A stretch of 64,000 nt of DNA from Bacteroidetes bacterium 43-93 (GTDB lineage Bacteria; Bacteroidota; Bacteroidia; Chitinophagales; Chitinophagaceae): contig MKUO01000017.1 of assembly GCA_001897855.1 (NCBI GenBank), positions 186,001 to 250,000 on the forward strand, in the 5' to 3' direction. The position numbers and the translations under genes are program-made. Positions 17,282-24,708 of the stretch are shown here, piece by piece; the stretch's first letter is position 1; each line of letters begins with the position of its first letter. The notes beneath the pieces were generated by a model, which searched no databases, was not told the DNA's origin, and saw only the letters and a list, made by a program, of their open reading frames with translations.

Positions 17282-17470
17282 TTACAATATCATTGTTGAA
17301 TTTTTGTTATCATCCTTGTGCAATGGAATTGTTTTAGTTCTATTCGCCTGCTCGTTTTTATATTCTTTTCTCTGCTTGTACATCCCGTAATACGTTCCCA
17401 ACCTGAATGTGATAATAAGTGGAATTAGAACGACAACAACTACAAATATATCAGTATCGTCAATGCTCAT
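17282..17470 (-). CDS. Small single-span membrane protein (hypothetical)
   Basis: 62 residues: a short N-terminus, one hydrophobic segment (IFVVVVVLIPLIITFRLG) and a charged C-terminal tail (MYKQRKEYKNEQANRTK). The composition is protein-like, but there is no homology I recognise and no recognised promoter. It lies between the tRNA-Glu terminator and the ComEC-like gene, on the same strand as the latter but 213 bases beyond its end. Could be a real accessory-region gene or a chance frame. Confidence 0.35.
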   Translation of the reverse strand: MSIDDTDIFVVVVVLIPLIITFRLGTYYGMYKQRKEYKNEQANRTKTIPLHKDDNKNSTMIL

Positions 17471-17683
17471 TTTTAAATTGATAATCAGTTAACGGCTTGA
17501 TTATCTTAACTTAAAAACGATGCCAGTACCGCCTATAAATGACAAAAAGGGTGAAAAAACGGTATGGGGGGGGAATTGCTTGATGCTGCTGTACAATGCG
17601 GAACTTATGGGATAAAATTCCCTTTTATGCTTCAACTTACAAGTGAGAATATCAATACCGCCAACTTTCAACATAATTGCTTA

Positions 17684-18982
17684 TTATGTAAATTGTTGGA
17701 TGAACCGCAAGTCACAGTATTTACAATTGCAAGGTTGATGAGTTATTGACATCAAATTGTTTATTGCTACACTTCCATTTATTGTTTCTTTATTATCAAG
17801 CCAACCAGCATTTTTATGTGCATTGATAGCGTTGGTTTTAGGATGCTTATAACAATTTCCTTTGCCATAAGAATAACAAATTGCATTGTTGATACTTGGG
17901 ATGCAAACTGGACTATTATTACTATCAAATTCAGCACCATGGTGAGTGGCAACAATTGCATCAAATTTATTTTTTCCGATATTAGGAATATAAACATACG
18001 CTGCATCTGCCGGAAGCAGTACTTTTAAGAACTTGTGAGTTCCTTCTAATGATATATTTAATGCTAGCCCGCTATGATTTTTACCAGGACCTGTACATTT
18101 TATTATTTGACCGAATGGAAAACTTAGTTGAGTAATTGAGGACGGCCATTTAAATAGCTTGCCAACTGCCGAAATCGTATGTGCCAATTTCGTATAACTA
18201 GGACTAATTTTTTGATTTGGTGCAATCCAATTAACTGACAAAAATTTCGACATCTTGCCATTTAAAACTATGTCTCTTCTGGCAGTCTCTATGTGATCCA
18301 TATCCCAATGAGAAATAATGATCAAAGGTTGTTTTGAAAAGCATAATCGTAAAGGTGTTTTGTAAGTCTTGTAATTTCTGTAACAACCGCCGCCAACATC
18401 AAAATAGGTCAAAGGAACACCTCCAGGATCACATATTGCTGATAAATTTCCTTGGCCGACACTATATTGCCCAACATAACATCCATTACAAGGAAAGGTG
18501 TTATCAAACAATTGTATAAGTTGATCTTTATCAGCCTCTTTAATTTCATCTAAACAAAATTTAGAAGTTAAATTGTCTAAAATTTCATCCTCACTTGTCA
18601 GCACATCTATGCTATATAGATATTGTTTTGTTTCTTCATTGGCCGGTGAATCATACACATATTGAAACAGTTGATGTTGATTTTTTTCTTCAGAAATATA
18701 AATTAAAAACCATTTACCTTCTGCTTCATCTACAGTGCCTAAACCCGGATTTTTAATCATTATCCCCTTCTTGTCATAAAAGTCAAAAATGAATGGACTG
18801 ATTTCATCGTAAAATTGAGTCATTATTGTATCATCGCTAAGTCGATTTTCCGCCCAGCCCTTTTCCACACCGTCAAATCGGTACCAAATATCTACTTCTT
18901 CACTTTTCTCAATTGCATCAATTGCTACATAGAACCCTCGCGCATTGTTAGGTATAGTTTCTGACTTGAAGATTGAAATCAT
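17684..18982 (-). CDS. ComEC/Rec2-like metallo-beta-lactamase-fold protein, accessory
   Basis: 432 residues, soluble, no signal peptide. Residues about 1-165 are an uncharacterised acidic domain. From about residue 165 an MBL fold of the ComEC type follows: YSVGQGNLSAICD (the VGQG entry strand), YFDVGGG, the metal motif SHWDMDHIETA (an HxDxDH variant in which Trp-Asp replaces the usual His pattern), LLPADAAY, and ATHHGAEFDSN near residue 350. ComEC-type domains hydrolyse nucleic acids during DNA uptake. Free-standing MBL proteins of this type with an extra domain often sit in mobile or defence islands. No membrane channel domain or competence gene is adjacent. Codon and base composition are AT-rich against the flanks, so recent acquisition is likely; function is open. 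Confidence 0.75.
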   Translation of the reverse strand: MISIFKSETIPNNARGFYVAIDAIEKSEEVDIWYRFDGVEKGWAENRLSDDTIMTQFYDEISPFIFDFYDKKGIMIKNPGLGTVDEAEGKWFLIYISEEKNQHQLFQYVYDSPANEETKQYLYSIDVLTSEDEILDNLTSKFCLDEIKEADKDQLIQLFDNTFPCNGCYVGQYSVGQGNLSAICDPGGVPLTYFDVGGGCYRNYKTYKTPLRLCFSKQPLIIISHWDMDHIETARRDIVLNGKMSKFLSVNWIAPNQKISPSYTKLAHTISAVGKLFKWPSSITQLSFPFGQIIKCTGPGKNHSGLALNISLEGTHKFLKVLLPADAAYVYIPNIGKNKFDAIVATHHGAEFDSNNSPVCIPSINNAICYSYGKGNCYKHPKTNAINAHKNAGWLDNKETINGSVAINNLMSITHQPCNCKYCDLRFIQQFT

Positions 18983-19179
18983 AAAAACAATATTATCTTA
19001 TCTCAAAATACGCCTACCATTTTTTTCTGACAATGGGAAAAACACGGTAATTGTTGAGGAATATTTTTCTTACCAATACCATCACCTCAGCCCATCAGTT
19101 GAGACATCTAAATGCCCCCTCCCTTTTAATTAACATTTCTTACCCTTTTAAAAGCGTACATTCAGGAAAATAATGATGA

Positions 19180-19401
19180 ATGAGTAATGCAAATGAAGTA
19201 CATCGTAAAATCAAAGAGATAAGCAGCCGTGTGGCTAATCCACGCCCTGCCGTGGCTATACTGGGCGTAGCTAATGAACTAATGATAAACAGGGAACAAC
19301 TGATGCCGTTTTTAAGAGAACTCCAAAGCCTGCGCCTGATAAAACTGGAAGGAACGGAAGCGTTGCGATTGACGCTGTTGGGTGGCGCTGTGAAGAGATA
19401 A
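19180..19401 (+). CDS. Small winged-helix-like protein, hypothetical
   Basis: 73 residues. The pattern (PRPAVAILGVANELMINREQLMPFLRELQSLRLIKLEGTEALRLTLLG) looks like a minimal winged helix: three short helices then a beta wing. It has no recognition motif I can name. It is a single gene followed by a hairpin and may be a DNA- or RNA-binding regulator. Confidence 0.6.
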   Translation: MSNANEVHRKIKEISSRVANPRPAVAILGVANELMINREQLMPFLRELQSLRLIKLEGTEALRLTLLGGAVKR

Positions 19402-19427
19402 TATCTACAAATGTTTTATAAAAAATT

Positions 19428-19448
19428 AAAGGCCGCATTGCGGCCTTT
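19428..19448. terminator. Intrinsic terminator between convergent genes
   Basis: Inverted repeat AAAGGCCG / CGGCCTTT with loop CATTG, followed on the + strand by TCTTTAT. Confidence 0.75.
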
Positions 19449-19504
19449 CTTTATAGCGTGTATTATCTCTTAAGAGCAAATCACCACTATAATTTTGTCC
19501 GGGA

Positions 19505-19798
19505 TTAATATCTGCTGTTATAGCTCTTCTTAGGATAATCGCGCCTTTCACGGTCGGCACGCGGGCGTGCCTCGTTTACTGTCATAGCTGTCTGAAACAT
19601 CAGTGTGTTGTTCAGTTTTTCGATAGCCTGTGCTGCATGGGCATCATCGCTCATTTCTACAAATGCAAAGCCCCTGGAGCGGCCAGAATAGTTGTCCATA
19701 ATGATCTTGGCAGATGTAACATTGCCAAATTGAGAAAATGCTTTTTGCAGATCTTCTTCTGTAGCCTGGTAGCTCAGGTTGCCAACAAAAATGTTCAT
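19505..19798 (-). CDS. RRM-domain RNA-binding protein
   Basis: 97 residues, essentially one RRM: RNP2-like IFVGNLSYQ at the N-terminus and RNP1-like SRGFAFVEM near residue 42, with a short basic tail (RADRERRDYPKKSYNSRY). It is a paralogue of the glycine-rich protein at 7907 but lacks the long tail. Such proteins are cytoplasmic RNA chaperones, often cold-induced. It is near two cold-shock-domain genes, so an RNA-remodelling neighbourhood is plausible. Confidence 0.93.
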   Translation of the reverse strand: MNIFVGNLSYQATEEDLQKAFSQFGNVTSAKIIMDNYSGRSRGFAFVEMSDDAHAAQAIEKLNNTLMFQTAMTVNEARPRADRERRDYPKKSYNSRY

Positions 19799-20021
19799 AA
19801 TAAAAAATAAAAAAAGTGAAAAATATATGGCAATCGTGACGCGAAGACTGAAGAAGAGAATGTACGAAATACAGAAACAGGATCAGAAATAGCAAAGCAA
19901 AGAGCCATTGTCTGCAATGAAGGTAGTCTTATATAACCATTATATCAAAATAATAAAAGGTATTTCGGAATGTTTTATCATTTTTTTTAACATGAAAACG
20001 GGATTATTCAGTAAATAATCA

Positions 20022-20029
20022 TATCTTTG
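20022..20029 (+). promoter_or_regulatory. -7 box TATCTTTG of the cold-shock operon, with a long leader
   Basis: TATCTTTG matches TAnnTTTG but the -33 element is unclear. A transcript from here would have a leader of about 105 bases before the ATG at 20141. Long leaders are a known feature of cold-shock mRNAs, where they can act as thermosensors. Confidence 0.5.
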
Positions 20030-20140
20030 CATCTGATAGGCGCCTGCCTTTGCCTCTTCTGAGTACAGTACGGATTATTTCCTTTCACATTCAGTCTTCG
20101 CTTTTCCAGTTGCCATTTTTAATTAAAACCATAGTATAGC

Positions 20141-20578
20141 ATGAGTGAAACTTTTTCGAAAAAAGAAAAAGCAAAGAAAAAAGCAAAGAGCAAACAAGAC
20201 AAGGCCGAGAAAATGAAGGAGCGTAAAGCCAACAATAATAAAGGCAAAAGCCTGGAAGATATGATGGCCTATGTAGATGAATACGGTAACTTAACAGACA
20301 CACCGCCTGTTCCTACAAGAGAAAGAAAGGAAATAGCACTGGAAGACATTCAGCTTGGAGCAGCGCCAATTGTACAGGAAGACCCGGAAAGAAAAGGAGT
20401 GGTATCTTTCTTTAACGAAGACAAAGGTTACGGCTTCATCATTGATGACAAAACCAAAGAAAACATCTTTTTTCACTTCAAACAACTAACGCAGCCTGTA
20501 AAAGAAAAAGACAGGGTGAGCTTTGAAAGAGAGAAAACAGAACGTGGATACAGCGCCATACAGATCAAAAAAATTTAA
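20141..20578 (+). CDS. Cold-shock-domain protein with basic N-terminal extension
   Basis: 145 residues. Residues 1-45 are very Lys-rich (KKEKAKKKAKSKQDKAEKMKERK), then a linker with DEYGNLTDTPPVP. A cold-shock domain lies at about residues 80-145, with RNP1-like KGYGFI and RNP2-like IFFHF. The extension should strengthen RNA binding, and the domain architecture fits a Bacteroidota-specific cold-shock family. It is 30 bases upstream of a canonical CspA-type gene and probably co-transcribed. Confidence 0.88.
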   Translation: MSETFSKKEKAKKKAKSKQDKAEKMKERKANNNKGKSLEDMMAYVDEYGNLTDTPPVPTRERKEIALEDIQLGAAPIVQEDPERKGVVSFFNEDKGYGFIIDDKTKENIFFHFKQLTQPVKEKDRVSFEREKTERGYSAIQIKKI

Positions 20579-20608
20579 TCAAATATTTTTATTTTAAAAT
20601 CAAATACA

Positions 20609-20803
20609 ATGCAAGAAGGAACAGTTAAATTCTTCAACAACACTAAAGGATTCGGATTCATTACTCCAGCTAATGGCGGTGAAGACATATTTGTACACGT
20701 ATCTGGCCTTTACGACGAAATCCGCGAAAATGACAAAGTTACTTTCGAGGTACAAAACGGTAAAAAAGGACTGAACGCTGTTAATGTGCGTGTAGCTCAG
20801 TAA
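20609..20803 (+). CDS. CspA-type cold-shock protein
   Basis: 64 residues, typical length. KGFGFITP (RNP1) and DIFVHVSGL (RNP2), with the standard N-terminus MQEGTVKFFNNTKGFGF. It is a single-stranded nucleic acid chaperone in the cytoplasm that melts RNA secondary structure. Second gene of the cold-shock operon; codons are strongly biased to C-ending forms for Asn and Phe, which suggests high expression. A strong terminator follows. Confidence 0.96.
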   Translation: MQEGTVKFFNNTKGFGFITPANGGEDIFVHVSGLYDEIRENDKVTFEVQNGKKGLNAVNVRVAQ

Positions 20804-20832
20804 TTAGCAACGGTTATTATACCAGACTTTAC

Positions 20833-20870
20833 AAAACGGAGTTTCTTAGCGAAACTCCGTTTTTCTTTTT
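20833..20870 (+). terminator. Intrinsic terminator of the cold-shock operon
   Basis: Perfect 13-bp inverted repeat AAAACGGAGTTTC / GAAACTCCGTTTT with a 5-base loop and a T-rich tail. Confidence 0.9.
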
Positions 20871-20877
20871 AGGGAAG

Positions 20878-20907
20878 TTGTGAAGTTCTTGTTCCGCAGT
20901 ACTTTTG
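20878..20907 (+). promoter_or_regulatory. Promoter of the DUF1801 gene (TTG, 19 bases, TACTTTTG)
   Basis: TTG at 20878-20880, a 19-base spacer and TACTTTTG at 20900-20907, 21 bases before the ATG. Confidence 0.75.
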
Positions 20908-20928
20908 CGCTACTAAACCATCGCAACT

Positions 20929-21324
20929 ATGAGCAATAATACCCACGATGCAATAGACGCCTTCTTCAACTCCCTGCCGGAGCCCAATAAGGCAATATGC
21001 ACTGCCCTGCGCAAAGTGATACTAGCTAACATGCCCGGCACTATAGAGATCATAGCACATGGCGTGCCCGGCTATACCATCACCGGCAAATCATCTGACA
21101 GGATCGTGTACATTTCCCCACAAAACGGATGGGTAAACCTGGGCTTCTTCTTCGGCGCTGATATCCCCGATCCGGAAGGACTGATAACGGGAGAAGGGAA
21201 AAGGATGCGGCATATAAAGATCACCGATAAAAAACAGGCGGCATCCCCTGCCATCAAAGAAATCATCAAGCAGGCCTGGGCCAAGGCACCGGGCGATATA
21301 GCATCGCTGAAGGCGAAGAAATAA
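20929..21324 (+). CDS. DUF1801-family protein
   Basis: 131 residues. The family pattern is visible: DAFFNSLPEPNKAICTALRKVI near the N-terminus, then HGVPGYTITGKSSDRIVYISPQ and a late INLGFF-like strand (VNLGFFFGADIPD). DUF1801 proteins (YdeI/YdhG-like) are small cytoplasmic proteins with a fold resembling SCP-like or phosphate-binding barrels; their role is unknown. Single gene with a clear promoter. Confidence 0.88.
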   Translation: MSNNTHDAIDAFFNSLPEPNKAICTALRKVILANMPGTIEIIAHGVPGYTITGKSSDRIVYISPQNGWVNLGFFFGADIPDPEGLITGEGKRMRHIKITDKKQAASPAIKEIIKQAWAKAPGDIASLKAKK

Positions 21325-21392
21325 GGGCTTGTAACGCCAGCCCAGACTACAAAGAACAGAGATTAAAAACTGCTTAAATATCCAGCTTTCTA

Positions 21393-21422
21393 TTGTGCAA
21401 GGCATATAGCTACTTACATTTG
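21393..21422 (+). promoter_or_regulatory. Orphan promoter (TTG, 19 bases, TACATTTG)
   Basis: TTG at 21393-21395, a 19-base spacer and TACATTTG at 21415-21422. It reads into a stretch with no open reading frame and an intrinsic terminator about 85 bases on. Confidence 0.6.
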
Positions 21423-21426
21423 TTTT

Positions 21427-21535
21427 GTCTTTGATACTGATATAGACAAGGTAGCCACTACCATAAGAATATTAAAAACTCGTTTCTCTCGACAAACACA
21501 AAAAAACGCGCCTCAATACTGGGCGCGTTTTACAT
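21427..21535 (+). ncRNA. Candidate small RNA, about 105 bases
   Basis: The stretch begins at a consensus promoter, contains no ATG-started frame, and ends at an intrinsic terminator (AAAACGCGCC / GGCGCGTTTT, 21503-21531, then T-rich). Internally a TTGTCT / AGACAA pairing and a tight GGTAG CCA CTACC hairpin (21450-21462) are visible. I do not recognise the RNA family. It lies 180 bases past the DUF1801 stop, so it is unlikely to be only that gene's terminator. Confidence 0.45.
21503..21531 (+). terminator. Intrinsic terminator of the candidate small RNA
   Basis: Inverted repeat AAAACGCGCC / GGCGCGTTTT with a 9-base loop. Confidence 0.75.
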
Positions 21536-21597
21536 TATCCCATCAACATTTAAGATAAGCGGCAAATACTGGTAATCATTCATTTAGGCTTTGATTT

Positions 21598-21691
21598 GTT
21601 AACGGCCGGTTAACGGGATGCAAAACCAGTGTTAAGCGGCGGTAAATATTCGTTAACAACCGCTGCTTTGAGCAATATTTGCATCACAAAC
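21598..21691 (+). promoter_or_regulatory. GTTAA repeat ladder and leader block upstream of the pilin-like gene
   Basis: GTTAAC at 21598, 21609 and 21652 and GTTAAG at 21631. Degenerate copies sit at the missing rungs (GCAAAA at 21620, GGTAAA at 21641). All lie on one face of the helix with about 11-bp steps. A block ATTTGCATCACAAAC follows at 21677. The same arrangement precedes the genes at 27553 and 36065. It is probably an operator plus promoter. Confidence 0.55.
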
Positions 21692-21723
21692 CAACAATAA
21701 CTGCACTCAAAACAATTACTAAC

Positions 21724-22353
21724 ATGAAAAAACTTATCATTCTTTCCGCTTTTATCAGTTCTGCATTTGTAGCATCTGCAGACAACCACTGGCATGGTCA
21801 CGGCCACGGCGGTGGTAACAGTGGTGGCGGTACAGGTACGGGTGGCACTACCAGCGGCGGCAGCGAAAGCGGGTCGGCTACGCAAACAACCAACCTAAAC
21901 CTGTCGAACGCAATTGAGATTACATTTACAGGAAGCGGCAATGCAACCGGTACCGATGTAAACATGGCGTTTAATACGGTTAACGACTATGCAAACGGTG
22001 TTACATCGGGCGAGCAGGAAATGGTGGTACGTTCTAACAAGAATTTTTCCGTTTCTGTAAAAGCAAATTCCAGCCAGTTTAGCTACACAGGTACTGCTAC
22101 CCCTACCCCAAACATGCCGGTTTCTTCTGTATTGAATATAAAAGTAACTGCTAACGGCACAGGCGGTACGGTATCTAATCCGTTCTCTACCACCAATTAT
22201 ACCAACATTACCCCGGCCAGCCGCACAATGATATCTAACGGCAGCAGGGGTGGTAATCAAACCTTCTCTATCAAATACATGGCTGACCCTGGCTTTAACT
22301 ATCCGGCAGGTACATACTCAGCAGATGTAGTGTATACAGCAACACAGATATAA
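21724..22353 (+). CDS. Secreted pilin-like/beta-sandwich protein with His/Gly-rich N-terminus
   Basis: 209 residues from ATG 21724 (MKKLIILSAFISSAFVASA signal peptide). After the signal comes a metal-binding-like stretch DNHWHGHGHGGG and a Gly/Ser/Thr linker. From about residue 60 there is a beta-rich domain: NLNLSNAIEITF, then FNTVNDYANGV, EMVVRSNKNFSVSVKAN, and the C-terminal GTYSADVVYTATQ. The domain is clearly homologous to the gene at 27553 and shares the NDYANG...VKSN pattern with the pilin-like genes of the 37-kb cluster. Edge-strand layout suggests a subunit that polymerises, but this is inference. Confidence 0.75.
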   Translation: MKKLIILSAFISSAFVASADNHWHGHGHGGGNSGGGTGTGGTTSGGSESGSATQTTNLNLSNAIEITFTGSGNATGTDVNMAFNTVNDYANGVTSGEQEMVVRSNKNFSVSVKANSSQFSYTGTATPTPNMPVSSVLNIKVTANGTGGTVSNPFSTTNYTNITPASRTMISNGSRGGNQTFSIKYMADPGFNYPAGTYSADVVYTATQI

Positions 22354-22478
22354 TTCATCCATCATCATATTAACACCAAAGCACTGCCCCGGCGGTGCTT
22401 TGTTCTTTTATAGCTGCCGATAGCTCAAAATGTTTATCCGATTAATGTAGTATATTGCGCCCCCGTAAAGGATAGTCT

Positions 22479-22553
22479 GGCCTCGTAGTACAATGGATAG
22501 TATAAGAGTTTCCGAAGCTCCAGATTCAGGTTCGATTCCTGACGAGGCTACCA
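22479..22553 (+). tRNA. tRNA-Arg (anticodon CCG)
   Basis: 75 bases with encoded CCA. Acceptor GGCCTCG / CGAGGCT with a G1-U72 wobble; D arm GTAC / GTAT; anticodon loop TTCCGAA giving CCG; T arm TCAGG TTCGATT CCTGA. It decodes the rare CGG codon. A near-consensus -7 element (TATATTG) lies about 20 bases upstream. Confidence 0.92.
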
Positions 22554-22556
22554 GGT

Positions 22557-22583
22557 AAAGCCGCTATAAAATATAGCGGCTTT
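22557..22583. terminator. Intrinsic terminator between tRNA-Arg and the convergent gene
   Basis: Perfect 12-bp inverted repeat AAAGCCGCTATA / TATAGCGGCTTT with a 3-base loop; its end touches the stop codon of the minus-strand gene at 22585. Confidence 0.85.
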
Positions 22584-22584
22584 G

Positions 22585-24363
22585 CTATGCCCGCTCAGCC
22601 GGGATGTTGATATATAACAATTCCCCTTCTGCCCTGCATAGATCATTTTGCATAGAAAAGACAAAAGCTTGCGCCAGCTTTTTATAATACCCTATACCGC
22701 TTAACAGGTTGTCTCTAAAACTCAGCAGGTATTTGCTGCGTTTAGCATCAGGCGTAAAATCTTTCACAGCTTTTTTCAGGTAGTCGATATATAAATTCAG
22801 CTCGTTGACGAACATGTGAGGGCGACGCAATGAATTAAGCAGGTTCTTCCTTCCGTAGATATGATCTACCATATCAGACAAAGAAAAGATGCCGGAAAAA
22901 TACGCGAGGTTGGGGCCGGGACAAATACTTACTGCTTTTAGCCGATGCGGTATCGGGATATCTTCTTTGAGCAGGGCCGGGGCTGTAAGGCCTTCACAAA
23001 GGCAATCCTTTTCGATGATCCTGTTATATTCTTTATCGTATAGCTCGGCGGGCAAATTTTGCTCTTTCAGTTGCCTGATCTTTAGATGCTGATATTGACG
23101 AGATGCCGTGCAGATGGGCTCATCGGTAAATTCGGTATTAGACACCAGGAGCTTCTTATAACAGGGGCTGCCGGGCCTGCCTTTGTCCGCCCTCTCCTGC
23201 CGCTGCTTCTCGGCACTGCTCTTTCTGAAGTTGTTGAAGGGCACACCAAGCGGGGATGCATCACTAAGAAAATAGTCCTGCTGTTGTGCAGTTGCCAGCT
23301 GCTGTAATGTAGCATCATCTACATTGGTAGCTTCGGGCACCAGCAGGAAGGGACTACCCCAGCCTGTCGCATCTACCTCGTAATATTCATGCAGGAAATC
23401 CTGCTCGGCAGCGGTGCCTATGCCACCTTGCACCGTTATCTTCAGCCCCGGCGGATTAGCGAAAGAAGGAATGTTTCTGCGGCCATGTGCATCACAACAC
23501 AACGCGTATAACTCGGCAACAAGCGCATGGCGGTTGTTTTTAAATTCTTCGAGGATCGGCCCCATCAATATACCATCTGTTGCAAAGGCGTGGCCGCCGC
23601 AGTTAAGGCCCGATTCTATCCTGAATTCAGAAACCCAAATACCTTTTTTAGCTAGTATTTTTCCTTGCACATAGGCAGAGCGATAATCGCTCACCTTAAT
23701 AATGATCTTCTTTTTCAATTGCCCTTTATTATCCGGAAAAAGTTCCGCACATGTTTCCATATATGCATACAGGCGCGGGTTATAGCCAGCTGATAATACT
23801 ACTGATGATGTGAGATCACTATTAGCAAAGCCGCGAAACGCTGCTACGGCATCACAGTAATCAGAAGGTAACGGACGGCCAGTTTTATCTCTATTGACTT
23901 TGTCCACCTTTACCATGATGTTTACATCTATATCGCCGGCTTTGACCTGCTTTCTAAGCTCTTGCTGAAGGTTTTCTTTAACTGATCCTTCAGGCAATGA
24001 TTTCATCTGCTGATATTTCACTTTCAATGTTGAACGATCCGGCAATAATTCAAAATATTTGTCGAGGTCATTACCTTTTTCAAATGGCAGCTTCTTCATA
24101 GCAGCTATTTGTGCGGCCACTATATCTTTCATAAGATCCAGGTAGGCGGTGATCCTGCGGGCCCGACTATCATGTTCATCAGCTTGAATAGGTATAAACG
24201 GTATTTTCAGTTTATGGCAATAAAATCGTCGCATCTGTTCCAGCAATTCATCATCCATAACAGAAATAACCGATGATATACCAAAGCGTGCCACCTTAGC
24301 AGGTGTATCTATAGAGTATCCCAGCCCTAAGACAGGGATGTGGAAGGAATGTAATTCAGACAT
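22585..24363 (-). CDS. Large conserved protein of unknown function, TIM-barrel-like with Cys-rich C-terminus
   Basis: 592 residues, soluble, no signal peptide. The N-terminal two-thirds has (beta/alpha) features: GLGYSIDTPAKVARFGISSVISVMDD at the start, then FRIESGLNCGGHAFATDG near residue 255 and KITVQGGIGTAAEQDFLHEY near residue 310. The last motif resembles the phosphate-binding loop of FMN-dependent TIM barrels such as nitronate monooxygenase, and ESGLNCGGH resembles the same superfamily. The C-terminal third has spaced cysteines (CYKK, ICTASRQ, CLCEGL, ICPGPN) that could bind a metal or cluster. I do not know a function. The fold assignment is inference. Confidence 0.7.
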   Translation of the reverse strand: MSELHSFHIPVLGLGYSIDTPAKVARFGISSVISVMDDELLEQMRRFYCHKLKIPFIPIQADEHDSRARRITAYLDLMKDIVAAQIAAMKKLPFEKGNDLDKYFELLPDRSTLKVKYQQMKSLPEGSVKENLQQELRKQVKAGDIDVNIMVKVDKVNRDKTGRPLPSDYCDAVAAFRGFANSDLTSSVVLSAGYNPRLYAYMETCAELFPDNKGQLKKKIIIKVSDYRSAYVQGKILAKKGIWVSEFRIESGLNCGGHAFATDGILMGPILEEFKNNRHALVAELYALCCDAHGRRNIPSFANPPGLKITVQGGIGTAAEQDFLHEYYEVDATGWGSPFLLVPEATNVDDATLQQLATAQQQDYFLSDASPLGVPFNNFRKSSAEKQRQERADKGRPGSPCYKKLLVSNTEFTDEPICTASRQYQHLKIRQLKEQNLPAELYDKEYNRIIEKDCLCEGLTAPALLKEDIPIPHRLKAVSICPGPNLAYFSGIFSLSDMVDHIYGRKNLLNSLRRPHMFVNELNLYIDYLKKAVKDFTPDAKRSKYLLSFRDNLLSGIGYYKKLAQAFVFSMQNDLCRAEGELLYINIPAERA

Positions 24364-24708
24364 ATTTGATATTGAAACACTTACTGCGCAAAACGCAAAT
24401 ATGATCTTATTGCGTGATTGCGTGCATGACGAATGTCATGTTTCAGAACTTAGTAAGAAAAGGGCAATAATGCCCAATAGCATATCCTTCGAAGTGTTTT
24501 AACAGGGCCTAATTTTGTCCCAAAAATTATCAGCTTAAAAACCTGATATTATTTTTCCGAATCTATATTTAATTTATTATATTCGTGTTCCGATAGCGCA
24601 AATAATAAACTTTACAATTGAGCCACACCCGCAATCATGCGGGTGTTATTTTTTATCCATACTTGCATCACTAAACAAACGAAATGAATAAACAATTAGA
24701 AAACTCAA
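24364..24708. other. Intergenic region, 345 bases, AT-rich
   Basis: No gene seen. It holds the upstream region of the minus-strand gene at 24363, a small GGGCA/TGCCC hairpin near 24467, a lone -7-like box TAATTTTG at 24510-24517 without a good -33, and the plus-strand terminator at 24626. Since nothing is annotated on the plus strand here, a short transcript is possible but weakly supported. Confidence 0.5.
24626..24654 (+). terminator. Orphan plus-strand intrinsic terminator
   Basis: Perfect 8-bp inverted repeat CACCCGCA / TGCGGGTG with a 4-base loop, then TTATTTTTT. No plus-strand gene precedes it. Confidence 0.7.

Noticed and set aside
17130-19180. tRNA 3'-end duplication (attachment site) at the right side of the AT-rich insert
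   Set aside because: No second copy of the tRNA-Glu 3' sequence was found between 18980 and 19180, and no integrase gene is present.
24510-24654. Second small RNA between an isolated TAATTTTG box and the orphan terminator
   Set aside because: The -33 element is missing and the intervening sequence is featureless AT-rich DNA; recorded as an intergenic region.
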